Shown here: positions 35,128 to 46,740 of the stretch, piece by piece
Layout: each line of letters begins with the position of its first letter
Numbering within the stretch: position 1 is the stretch's first letter
Assembly: GCA_907163375.1 (NCBI GenBank)
Contig: CAJQUW010004454.1
Location: forward strand, 186,001 to 250,000
Length of the DNA stretch: 64,000 nt
DNA from: Prostheceraeus crozeri
Taxonomy: Eukaryota > Platyhelminthes > Polycladida > Euryleptidae
Direction of reading: 5' to 3'
Position numbers and translations under genes: made by a program
Notes under the pieces: model-generated
The model's database searches: none
What the model saw: only the letters and a program-made list of their open reading frames with translations
What the model was told of the DNA's origin: nothing

Positions 35128-35547
35128 GGATACTTCTATTCTTCCCCCACCCCCACATTTCTGTTGTTGACACCCGGAAGTGTTGCATCGTCAACGATCT
35201 TCTCTTGCTCCTACGGGCAGTTTCACTAACGCCGCATAGTGTTGAGTGTGTAAAACTCCTCTTATCTGTATTGTAGAACATTTACAGCCTCAGAATCAGA
35301 CAACTGCTCGTCATTTGTCTGTAGACAACAATCACACGAAGTTCATGATCACAGGTGCACCTTGTATTCTAACTGAGTATCCAAGGGACCAATCCTTCAT
35401 CCCAGGGTTGAAGTAAGACTTCTCAGTCGTGTTGTAGTGTCACTCAGTGACAGATGAAGTCTATTCTAAACCCAATGTGACTAACTTTGGCGAAATTTGA
35501 TGATTTTGGAAAAGTTGAAAAATGTGGAGGGGACGCATAGAAGTACC
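35128..35547 (+). mobile_element. MITE with 8-bp target duplication, copy A (420 bp)
   Basis: Ends GGATACTTCTATTC and GCATAGAAGTACC form short terminal inverted repeats, extended by C-rich/G-rich blocks. CATATATT flanks both sides (35120-35127 and 35548-35555), an exact 8-bp target duplication. The full 420 bp is present in reverse orientation at 47015-47431. It has no coding capacity. GG-starting ends with 8-bp duplications fit Merlin-like elements; hAT or P-like are alternatives. Confidence 0.88.
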
Positions 35548-35555
35548 CATATATT

Positions 35556-36614
35556 GTTATCAATGCATTTGCATATTTTGTCATTCAAATTAGTTCAACG
35601 AACACAGTATTTCTGTAGGTGCTTTAATGCACCTACGCAGGCCTGTGTGCAATGGAAATAACTTTCTAAGTATTTATCTATCAAGTGTCAATCCTACAAT
35701 CATTTTTGGAAAGATCTTCCTGATTTGGAAATGATAATTGATTGCTCATGTCACCCAATCAGGCATGAGATTGACGGGGCTCCAGATTTTCGGAAAATTA
35801 TGACCCCTCTTCTATACTTCTGACTTCTAGCTTCGACTACAATCATGTGCAGGTACATAGCATATAAGGGAAGTGATAAATATACCTTATTTGTTCTTTC
35901 CATTCCGATTACGATACTGAAAACGACTCATATTCAACATTGTAAATCACTTTTGCCAAATGGTCATCACCAGACTTTTCAATGCACATTGTATTGAAAC
36001 ATGTAGTTTTTATATTGTATTATTTCATTTGTCAGATAAAATCGTGTTTCTTTTTTCGATTTTTTCTTTTTTTTTGACATCTAAGATGATATATTCTATA
36101 ACATGCCATTGAAATGTTTTCATACATAAAATTCTACTTCATCATATCCGATGTATTTGCGTCTATTGCAGATTTAAATGCCTTGAACACATTTAAATAA
36201 CAAACTATCAGACAAAAACCAGCGGAGCATATAACACATGTATTTCAAATTTAATTACACGCCTGACAGCAAAAATTTCAAATTTCAAACTCAACTAATC
36301 GAACAGGGAAAGGCTTTAAACTCGGATAGTACATTAGCTTACCTGTTGAAATGTCTGATTTTATGCATCTAGTTTAGGTATCTTAGGAAGAGTAAATACT
36401 TGAGACTTTGTCATTTTCCGTTTTCTATTAGCTTGGTTACGGTTTCTGTCCACAAGTTGCTTTGATAATCTCTTAGTACGCTGTTCCTGTCGGAAGTTTG
36501 ACAGAAGTAAAATGCACACAATAGGTGAAAGTGTTGTTCGCAATACATTTATGAAAATACAAGTAATATAGGTTATCAAAATCACACAGCTCATTGAATT
36601 TCAAAAATTCAACG
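35556..36614. other. Intron 4 sequence, nothing recognised
   Basis: No supported feature. Confidence 0.4.
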
Positions 36615-37065
36615 AACAAATGATTATCCGGATTGTACGAAAGCGTCGCATCCGATAAGGTCGCGTCCGAATTCGTCGCATGTCCGTTTTCGTCGTAATA
36701 CGATTCCGATTTGGTCGCAGTTGATCTATGTTACTTCTATAAAAGTCGTCACAGCCACCCTTTAGCTTCAGTATGGCTTTCTATGTGTTAATTTGATCTT
36801 TGTCCTTCAGCAAATATCTATGTGAAGCTTGTCGTCATACATCACAGAAATGTCTTGTCAATTTATACGTCGCGGACTGGTTAAGGATATGGGTTTTCGT
36901 ACGAACCAGACGTCCTGGACTAGTTTTAAGAAATTAGTGTTATGCAACCTTTGTACTCTTACCGTTTGATCCGACTATGTCGGATACGACGTTTTCGGAA
37001 GTGCGACCAAAACGGATGCGACTAAATCGGAACTGCGACGTTTTGGTATAAATCCTGATTATCGA
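36615..37065. repeat. Inverted repeat with iterated GCGAC/TCGGA motifs
   Basis: The left arm (about 36620-36720) contains GTCGCATCCGATAAGGTCGC, GTCGCATGTCC and CGATTTGGTCGCAG. The right arm (about 36965-37065) has the complement: CGACTATGTCGGATACGACG, GTGCGACCAAAACGGATGCG and ACTAAATCGGAACTGCGACG. Each arm iterates a roughly 17-bp GTCGCA-type motif several times. It looks like a non-autonomous DNA transposon with repetitive termini; a target duplication is unclear. Confidence 0.65.
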
Positions 37066-37654
37066 TCCTGTACCCCTTGCATTTTTATTGCATTTTTGGG
37101 CGAAGCTTGAGACCCAACAAACATCATTGAACATTTTCGGAAGAATCTCATGCGTAGATCCAAATAAATTGATTGATCGCTAGCAAGAAAGAGACCATTT
37201 AAATGGCAATTATTTTTTCCAACTCGTGCCTTTCATCTCCCTTTTGCAATGATAACTTAAACTCATGCATTCCATGCATCAATTTTCATCTCATTTGCTC
37301 TCATGTTTAATTGTGATACGAATTCAGTTCAATAAAAACCATGTAGACATCGGAATCTCTGATATTCAGGTACAATATTGAAGGAAATATTTTCCTTATT
37401 ACATCAATTGGGATAGAAGTCGAATCTGACAGCAGACCTCTGACAATCATCCAAGTATGACGAGAGAGACTTTACAATCTTGCAATCCAATTACAAATTC
37501 CATTTGTAGTCATTCAAATCATATTTGCAACTACTTCTTGTCTCTCTCCACCCAACCGATAAACTGATTGCGAGAACTTCTCTTCAGTTACCTTCGTAGC
37601 AGCGATGACAGTATCACCCGTCAGTAATCTGAAGGAATAAACTTTCTAATGATC

Positions 37655-37965
37655 ACAGGACTCATGGCTCCAGCCCGGTCAGCCCGGTAGTGATCACAGG
37701 ACTCATGACTCCAGCCCGGTCAGCCCGGTAGTGATCACAGGACTCATGACTCCAGCCCGGTCAGCCCGGTAGTGATCACAGGACTCATGGTTCCAGACGG
37801 GAATGATCAGGGGGTTTAGCTTGTTTATGATCAGTCAACGGTCGTAGGGTCGAGTCCGTTAGTGATCAGTCAACGGTCGTAGGGTCGAGTCCGTTAGTGA
37901 TCAGTCAACAGTCGTTGGGTCGAGCCCGTTAATGAATCAGTCAACGGTCGTAGGGTGTTTGAACA
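37655..37965 (+). repeat. Two adjacent minisatellites (about 41 bp and 35 bp)
   Basis: First array (about 37655-37800): CACAGGACTCATG then CTCCAGCCCGGTCAGCCCGG, four copies, the last decaying. Second array (about 37825-37965): TGATCAGTCAACGGTCGTAG followed by GGTCGAGTCCGTTAG, four copies. Both units include a TGATCA, so the second may derive from the first, although the rest differs. Confidence 0.9.
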
Positions 37966-40900
37966 TATCACATCTTTTACGGAATTTAGTTTTGAACTTC
38001 TCAAGTCCTACTAGATATTTTCTACTCTGAATAAACTGTAAATGTGCTATAAATACTGCGTGAAAATCTTCCTAAGTTGCGTGATAGGATTTATGCGAAA
38101 TCTAAAATCACTTCAGATGACTTTTCGACGCAAGATAATGAAATATAGCTTCAAGCAACGTTTTTCTAAACAATTTTATATTTAAGCAAAAAGGGCATTT
38201 CGTCTTAGCTCGGAAATTCGGTCCTCCTTACTTGCATTTCCCGTCAATGTTGTCAACTTGATCGCATGTTGCATCTCCATCATTCTCGGTCATTTATTAG
38301 GAAGTTCATCTAAGCAGAGAGGTATTTTATTTGACTAAGAATGACTTGTACCTGTTATCTGAGGCAATCTTTTAGCAGCACAGCGCGCGTAAGTTTGAAA
38401 ATTTAAAATTGAAACCGATGATGAGTCAGAGTTTCAACTGTCTGTTGTAAATGTCAACGGTGAAGATGCTAAGAAGGGACAAGATTAAGAGAGAGACTTC
38501 ACTGCTCATGAAAGAATCAAGTTCATGAAGTGACAGCATATGTGGAACAGTTTTAGGAAGCGTGTGCGACATTGCAAGTCGTTTGCGAACTCATGTCAGT
38601 GGTGTATGACTTGGATGAGATGGAAGGCAGTTCACTGTCTCAATATTGTCCAAATTGTTGTCCTTTCTAGAAGTGAAAAGGATAGATTTGATGCTTATCA
38701 CTGGTTGTCAGTTGAGGTGGACGTTTCATTCTGCAGGCACAAGGACGTGGTAGGCCTAGAAGACATGGTTATGTGAAATAGGATTGTATTGTTCTCTCAA
38801 TTCACAAATTAGCGGAATTATTCAAAACTAGGGTTTAAAATGAACGTTTTTTAGATTAATGATTTTCTTTCAATCTATTTGTTTTCAATTGATTAACTTA
38901 TCGAATGTTTCATCAACTTCCAAAGCTTCGGTTTGCAAATAAATCTCCTGTAATATCGATGGCATGTTATTCGTGAGGTTTGTGTTGCATGTATATAACA
39001 TACTACTCATATTTGCTGCCAGGGACTGGATTGCTTAGAAGCATTGCATTTGCCTCTATGTAAAGACACGGATAGACAGCAGGACTATTCGTTTACTTTA
39101 TCTGCTTCGAACATCAATCATAATGTGTCTGTTTTATACTCATTAATTACTCAGATCTCAATTATTGTTTAAAAACAACGCATTTGGTAGCATATTTGAA
39201 ATACTGTTCTTAAAACAACGGATGTAAAGTACATTTGTTTAAGAGCACGGTTTTAAGACAAGGTTCTACAACAATGTGTTTTTAGTACAATACCGAATTA
39301 TGCTGAAAAGCACAGTTTTCAAACTAATTTTGAAAGTATGAGATAGGATAGGAAGCGTATATTTTTTCATAATAAGAATCGAAGTACATGACATGTAAGT
39401 AACACAATCAACACAGTGTGAGTTACAAATTCATACAAGTGAGTTTGAAATTCAATATAAGTGAAACATTATGAAGTCGAAATCAAAAATAATTTTCCAA
39501 GCTGGACACAAATGGTATGAAAGATCTTCGTCGAATGTTTGTTCGGCGGCAAGGAATGACACCACTTTGTGAATGGTTATGTAAAAGAGGAAATAGGCAA
39601 TGTAGAGCATTGCAGCCTTTCTGAAAAGTTTTCTGATTGTGGCATAGCGTCGTTTTCGGATTAGTGTGGGAAGTAGTGTGTGAAATATGGTCTAAAACAT
39701 ATTCGCAGTTGGAAACCTGGATTTATAGCTTTTTATAATCATTGTTTCAAATAAAACGCTTCTTAAAACTGTCTTAGCGTTCGTTTTTATGCTATTCAAT
39801 TGCCATTAAGCATTTCTTTCATTAGCGTGCCTTTCAGTATTCAGCAAATCGAGCGTTACGCGAATGTGTGTGCCTATCAGGAACATCGCACAAACGTGCA
39901 ACACGTGCACTATTAGTGGCAGTCTATTCCATTTGAGCACCAAAAACCGCTTATTAAAATTGCGAAGATGTTAAAGCTACTGTTCATGAGCTTGCATCTA
40001 AATCTTATCTCAGATGTCATTATTTCAAAGATTCTAGAGAAGCAACATGCTTTTGAGCAGAACCATTTCTTAACTCTATTCTTTATATAACTTTCGCCAC
40101 ATTAATTCCCTTCATATAAATTATATCATGTTTCAATATTGACTTGCAACTGTCAAGGAATGTAATTATCAGAGGAAGTAATCAAATCGAAGTCTGTAAG
40201 TCATGTAAATGATGAATTACTTTTTGAACATATAAAATAACATCTCAGAACTTTTACTTATTCAATCATTTTTGTCCGTCGAAGGTTTTTATCGTCTGGA
40301 TAAGAGCGTCATTAGTTACGAAGTAATTTCAGGATAAAGTCGTCATTAAATGTCTGCCAATAATTGGCGGGATGGAGGCGCTGCAAATTGCTGTTTCTCT
40401 CACTGCAAATCAAGTTAATTACTTGGTCACATTTGCAATATTACGACCTTTCTCGTGATTGATGAGGTGAATACAAAAACTTTCACGAAGTCTGAGCATG
40501 CTAGAAAACATCGAAAATGATAACTCAGACACAAGAGTGAAGTGTTAAAGGTTATCTGCAAGATAATTGAGACTAGAAGCGTTATCACTTGGATAAGAAC
40601 TCGTATTTCATTTCGTGTTCTCAGGTCGTGCACTTGTGTGTTTGAGGAAGTAGAGTCCCATTTAAGAAGAGTGAAACGGAGAAAGTGATGAATGATTTCC
40701 ACTTAACTGCTGCGTCTGCCGATCTATTTTGACGCTTTTCAAGCCTATTTTCAAAATTTCTTTTTAGAAAATTCATTTTTATCAAAAGGCTTTTAACTAA
40801 GTCTATTTTCCCAATGACCTGCGTCATTCAACGACATTCAAGGATGTAATGGTGCTTTATAGATGATGATTGTGATTTTCTACAGTGATTATAAGAAGAA

Positions 40901-40984
40901 GCCCCTGTGTTACTTACTTGTATGGGTCATTTTTTCCTCAAATAAATCATTGAACTTCCTTTTGGAATGAGAAAGATACGAGCA
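37966..40984. other. Intron 4 sequence, nothing recognised
   Basis: No supported exon. The plus-strand open frame at 38540-38776 has no recognisable domain. Confidence 0.35.
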
Positions 40985-41110
40985 CGTCACTTTTCTACAA
41001 ATCCAAACTGATTCTAAGCGATGGAAAACAAAGAAACTTATTAAGTGAGCAAAAAGAAACATAATGCATTACTGGAATAGGGAAACTTCAATCAACATAT
41101 GCTGTAAAAG
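40985..41110 (+). repeat. Dispersed repeat R1, decayed partial copy
   Basis: It retains ACTGATTCTAAGCGATGG, the AACTTATTAAGTGAGCAAAA block and ATAGGGAAA in R1 order, but is strongly diverged. Same orientation as the other copies. Confidence 0.5.
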
Positions 41111-42894
41111 TGTACATGCATCTACATACAGTTTGAACAATGTCCAGCTAAAGTCAAAATTATCATTCGAATGCAACGACTCATGTATTTAATTAATGCT
41201 CGCATTATAGTGACAGAAGGTTATTACAGAATATTAAATATAGAATATTTCGTTTGGTGTTCATTTGTTTGACTATAATTTCCTTGCAGTTTCCGTGGAA
41301 ATGGAAGGTATTTAGCACAGATTTAGGTAGAATGTCGACTCAAAAACTATCTGTATACATAAAAATGTTTATATGAAAATATTCAGTTTTTTGCGGAGAT
41401 AACGTTCCTGTGGTCCAAAAAATTATTTGAGCAGTTTTTAAAAAGATAATTTTTTACAAATAATGCATACTATTGACATGAACAGGATATGTACATAAGT
41501 AGTATGAAACATGTCGGATATCAATAGGAATGAGTATCTGCAAACAAGCAACTTAATTAAACTGATTATCAAGGGAATTTCACAAACTGCATTATGGAAG
41601 TCTTCATGAAAAAGTTGAGATGTTACTCGCGCTTTCTTGGCTGAAATTTCAAGTTTTTATTTCAGTTTTCACTGGCTTGATTTTGTGGATCACTAAATTC
41701 ATGCTTCATTTCTTGAATCTGAATAGTGATGTGGACCCATTTACATCTTTTCAAGTTAATTGAAATCACTGTGCTTGATTAAATTTTGTGCTTCGCCAGT
41801 GACAGGTTGCAGCTGTGATATGATCACGGTTAAGAAGCATGATGTTGAGCATGAAGGTAATAGGAACCTATCGAATTGCTAATTTAACAAACATTGACTC
41901 TCCAAGCCTGGCATGACACTGAGAATCTACAAAATATCATCATTCCTTCTGCATTACTATCATAATCATTCAATGGCGTGGCAATTTCTTCAAAACTGCA
42001 AAAATTTGCACATCTCACATTTGGAAACAATTCCAACTGTATTCATCTCGAGTTCATTTAAGAAAATCGAAACTGTATACGCATTGGGGATTTAAATATG
42101 CGGAGTTACCACTCTACCTAATATACCTACTCTATGGCATTAAGCCCTGATGCTGCACCTACAATAATTGCAACTGATTTCTGATTGCCTCTTCCCACAT
42201 CTGTATTCGTCGATATTACTGAAATTTCTTCAGATATTTGGGAAACATGTCTTCAACCATATTCTTTCTTGATTCTCTATACACTCGGGTTTCAGTTAGA
42301 AAATCAATCAACTTTCTTCTGTAGATAATCTCTGTTCTCATCATTCTTGTCTTTTATTCATATTTCCATCATCTCAAATGTCATTTCATCGAAGTGTCCC
42401 CAGAGAGAAATTCTCCAATTTTATGAAGTATTTTAGACATTAAATTTGCCCAAAGTATGAGGATTGCGACGATGTCCAGGAACAATCGTTTCTTCAGTTC
42501 AGTAATTGAACATTAAAATCATTCATCGTCGGTGCAATTGAACCTTTTCCAAGCGGATAACTCCAGCGAGGAAGTGCAAATGAATTTTCATTAACGGTCT
42601 TTGCATCGGATGCAAATTTCATCTTCATTGCATTGAAATTAAACATCAATTTGTAGTGTATTTAAGTCCATTTAATGCGTAAAACATCGATAGGTTCAGG
42701 TTATATTCTCTCATTACATACAAAGCTACCGCTAAAGCGAAATGCAAATAATTCTTACCGCAACTTATGACAAGAAGAACCAATTGCTTCACACAATAAA
42801 ATGCAAAGAGTTTACATACTAAGGAAGTTTGTTCATTGACAAAGTCAATGTTCCAAATGTTAATTAAATATCGAAACAAGCAGACAAAGTAAAG
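41111..42894. other. Intron 4 sequence, nothing recognised
   Basis: No supported feature. Confidence 0.4.
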
Positions 42895-43505
42895 TAATCT
42901 CACCATCACAGGATGTGTCACGAGGTGGAAACCATGCGTGAGCATCATTGGTCTCCGTGACGGTGCAGCGGATAGAAGTCCTGCCTCACCATCCCAGGAT
43001 GTGTCACGAGGTGGACACCGTCTGTGAGCATCATTGGTCTCAGTGACGGTGCAGTGGATAAAAGTATGCCTCAGCATCCGAGGATGTGTCACGAGGTGGA
43101 GACTGTCTGTGAGCATCATTGGTCTCCGTGACGGTGCAGTGGACAGAATTCCTGCCTCACCATCCCAGGATGTGTCACGAGGTGGACACCGTCTGTGAGC
43201 ATCATTGGTCTCCGTGACGGTGCAGTGCATAGAAGTATGCCTCTCTATCCCAGGATGTGTCACGAGGTGGAGACTGTCTGTGAGCATCATTGGTCTCCGT
43301 GACGGTGCAGTGGACAGAATTCCTGCCTCTCCATCCCAGTATGTGTCACGAGGTGGAGACCGTCTGTGAGCATCATTGGTCTCCGTGACGGTGTAGTAGA
43401 CAGAAGTATGCCTCTCCATCCCAGTATGTGTCACGAGCTTGAGACCGTCCGTGAGCATCATTGGTCTCCGTGACGGTGCAGCGGATAGAAGTCCTGCCCT
43501 ACCAT
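42895..43505 (-). repeat. Minisatellite, 85/86-bp units in 171-bp dimers
   Basis: The landmark (G)ATGTGTCACGAG recurs at 42911, 42997, 43082, 43168, 43253, 43339 and 43424, so spacing alternates 86, 85, 86, 85, 86, 85. Units also alternate in sequence (CCTGCCTCACCATCCCAG against AGTATGCCTC), giving a 171-bp dimer. Because 171 is divisible by three, one minus-strand frame (42646-43461) stays open through it. I regard that 271-residue frame as a by-product. Confidence 0.92.
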
Positions 43506-44487
43506 CCCTTTATTTCATGAAGGGAAGGTGATGTGTCCACTTGTATTTCCTTGCTCGTGTTTATCTGCTGTAAAGTACACATGCATGAGACATTCTCTTA
43601 AATTCGTCCTCCACTTGAGATTAAAAGCAAATTTACGATTATCGACCACCTGCATATTTCCTTAATGTCTTTCATGCTGTCCGTATTTGGATACTTAACG
43701 TAATCTCAGCATGAGCCGTTGATTACATTTCTTCACATTGATGTTATCCCCAACTAATCCAGTTCATCTCAATATTAAGCAGCAGCTTAGCCAATTTGAA
43801 ACTTTTGTTGCAAGCAGAGTGACTTGTGCCTTTAATCTTCACATATGTATTATCTATTCTGTTCTGCCAGCTTGGACTTGTCTTAGCTTTTAACCTCCTT
43901 GTCTGATTTCTGTTATAGATTAGGACAATAATGTTGTCAGTGTGATCCATCAAATGACCAGATGAACCGACTTAATGACTCATCAACGGTGATTGACACT
44001 TCAATTGGAGTGGAAAGTGGCCCAGAAAACAAAGGGAACACATCTCATCGTTGTCAACCACTGTCTGTTGTTGTAGACCAAAATCCGAAGCCTAATTGGA
44101 GGGATATCGAATTGTCATGTGGAGGTCATCGACTGATATCTTTGGTAATCGTTCGCTCAAGCGATTTGATAGGTATCTTCACTAGTCAGATAAATCTTTC
44201 ATTGAAGAGAATATCAGACGGTCTATATGTACTACGAGCTTGATTAATTGATTGCTGAAGTTGAATATAATAACATACATGCCCTCCGCCAAATCTAAAA
44301 ATTCCCTCCAAAAGGTACGGTAATTTTATGGTGACAACACCATATTATGCGTGTACTTCAAGTATATATTGTTCGATTTGAGAACACCCAATTCGTTCGA
44401 TGTATCGAAGACCATATCATTTGCTAAAGCTCTTTTCGGTACAGCACCGCTGGGCATTTTCAAAGCAATATAACAATAACAAACACG
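43506..44487. other. Intron 4 sequence, nothing recognised
   Basis: No supported feature. Confidence 0.4.
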
Positions 44488-44558
44488 TTTTCGGGCAACA
44501 ATGTAGGACATTTGAGGGCGCGTAAGCACTTGAAAATTTCCTACACTGTTGCCCGAAA
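44488..44558. repeat. 71-bp hairpin
   Basis: TTTTCGGGCAACAATGTAGG pairs with CCTACACTGTTGCCCGAAAA with one mismatch. Pairing continues inward (ACATTTGAG against CTTGAAAATTT) to a short CGCGTAAG loop. Confidence 0.75.
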
Positions 44559-45849
44559 AAAGCTATGTTAATATTATTTTGCGTAATTGAAATGATCTGC
44601 CCAGCAATCTAGGAAAAAGCGGACAGCATTGTTATGATTACATCTGCAGATATACGCTAACTAAGATTTCTATAATATCTTTCACATGCATAGATAGAGA
44701 AATCATCATAACGGGATACATTGTTGCCTTTCTTTTTCCACATTGTACCATAACTCAGTTACGCACAATAGCCTTTATTACATGCAAATTTCAAAATATC
44801 TATAACACTATACCAAGAAGTGGACATAACATCACATGATAACGGGAAATGTTTATAATTTCCTACCAGAAATACCCTCACCTACGTGTATCTTCAGTTT
44901 AGTGATGATTGGTTACGTTTACTAGATTCCAACCAATTTGAAAACGTTATATCTACGGAGAATGTCATTGTGTACAATCTTTTTGATCTCGCTTCTGCAT
45001 ATATTGTTGATGTTGGCAGAACTTCAGGGGAATGCCGACATTCACGTTCTGATTCCACAGATCCTACACCGGATTCATTGTTGATGGTTTTGACCTCTCG
45101 TTGTACAAGTCAGTTAGTTCTGAAAGACATGAGGTAACTGTTTGAGAGATTCGTGTCAAATTAATAAACAAGTAGGTTCTAGATAAAACGGAATTGTTGT
45201 CATTCATCAATTCAATACAAAGATAACGTTCCAGAGAATCACCTAAGCCTGAAAGAATGTCCATGACAGGATATTGTTTCCAGATCCTTTTTGTTATCAA
45301 GGCACGAGACAAATCACATGACGAGTTATTTCTTATGCAAGGGACAAAGGACGAGGATTTCATGAATATTCAGGTGAAGAATTTCATGGCTTTATTTGTA
45401 CAGAGTTCAGGAGAAACCAATTCGAGATCTCAGGGGAGAGGTTGACCTTTAGGATGAAATCTTGGATCTACCATCCCCGATTAATCAGTGAAATGATGAA
45501 ATGCGCTCTTCCATAACAGAAAGTGCAGACGTTTCGGAGCAACTCAGAATATTAGTTTAGAAAAAATCTCGAATTTAAAGAGGGAATGACTTAACACCAG
45601 AGATCATGAAAAATTACTCGAATTTCAGTTATTTGATGTCAATTAATTGATTGCAGCAATATCGTATCTCAATTAACTGATTGACTCAAGTTCCCGTTAC
45701 TATAAATAGTTTCTAGTTGATATATTTGTCCGCAATTATGCTAAAATACTTAGATATACTCAGTGGATAACTTCTATACATCTTTAATATCGATAAAGGA
45801 CTCATCCGACATGTAGCACTTGAAGAAGCTCGCACTTACCAAATTGCAT
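44559..45849. other. Intron 4 sequence, nothing recognised
   Basis: Open frames here lack domains and splice support. Confidence 0.35.
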
Positions 45850-46740
45850 AGCACCCTTGAGTAAGGTGCCCTTGTATTGATCGACAACAATACTTGACTT
45901 TCCCCAAGGGACTTTTCTCAAGGGTCGACCTTGGGTAAGTGATACAAAACTTGGGTCTGAAGCACTATTAATGCTGCATACAGGACCTACACAAATCAAG
46001 TTATAAAATTGATATCTTGATTTGAATCTTAGGAGAATGAAATGATCAGAACATGAAAGTTAAGATTTTTATCAAAATTCCACTCAATTGACAGAATATT
46101 TCAAAAATGAAATACTTGTGATGATTGGATGCTACATTTTTGGTTTGACAATGCCGCGCATTGAAGGTTCGTGCATATTGTATTTGCTGTCAACTTACAT
46201 GCATTATGCTGCATTCGTGCATATTGAATTTTTATATATTCCGTATATTTTATATCTTCGCAGTTATTTTCACATCCTTAAACTTTGTGCGATAGCAGAC
46301 ACTTATCCAAAAATGAATTCATTTCAATTTCGCATTCTAATTGTGTTTAACCATACACTCACCAGTCACCACGCAGCTGCCATGCATTAAGTCTTTATAT
46401 TTCTGAATGATAAAGTGAAAACAATTCATCTGTTATGAGCAATGTGCAATTCAATCATAATTAAATCAAAAATGTTCAATGAGTCTGTATATCAGTGTAG
46501 GTTAAAATAAAGGAAGGTTTTGTACCGCAGCACATAACTTAGGCTACTAATTACAGTTATTGCAATAAATAATCGTTTCCCACTAATACCATACTTCTCA
46601 AGGGCCCAATGGGAATTTTGTTCTATAGAAGTACCTTCATGTCTGCACAAAATACAAAGACTGTCCTTCGCTTACTTGATTCTACTCATCTATTGAAACT
46701 TGGGCTTGGGTTTTGTCCCAAGCTTTTGCCCAACCTTGTT
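45850..46740 (+). repeat. Left arm of a large inverted repeat
   Basis: This segment recurs as its reverse complement at about 48500-49320. Landmarks shared in inverse order include GACCTTGGGT, GATTTGAATCTTAGG, AAATGAAATACTTGTGAT, a GATAGCAGACA-TTATCCAAAAATGAATTCA block, the GAGCAATGTGCAATTCAATC block, ATTGCAATAA, CCCACTAATACCA and GCACAAAATACAAAG. There is no coding sequence. The arms are clearly diverged (many substitutions and small gaps), so they are old. Confidence 0.8.

Noticed and set aside
42646-43461. 271-residue minus-strand frame
   Set aside because: It stays open only because the dimer length is 171 bp. No homologous domain, and the part outside the array is not protein-like.
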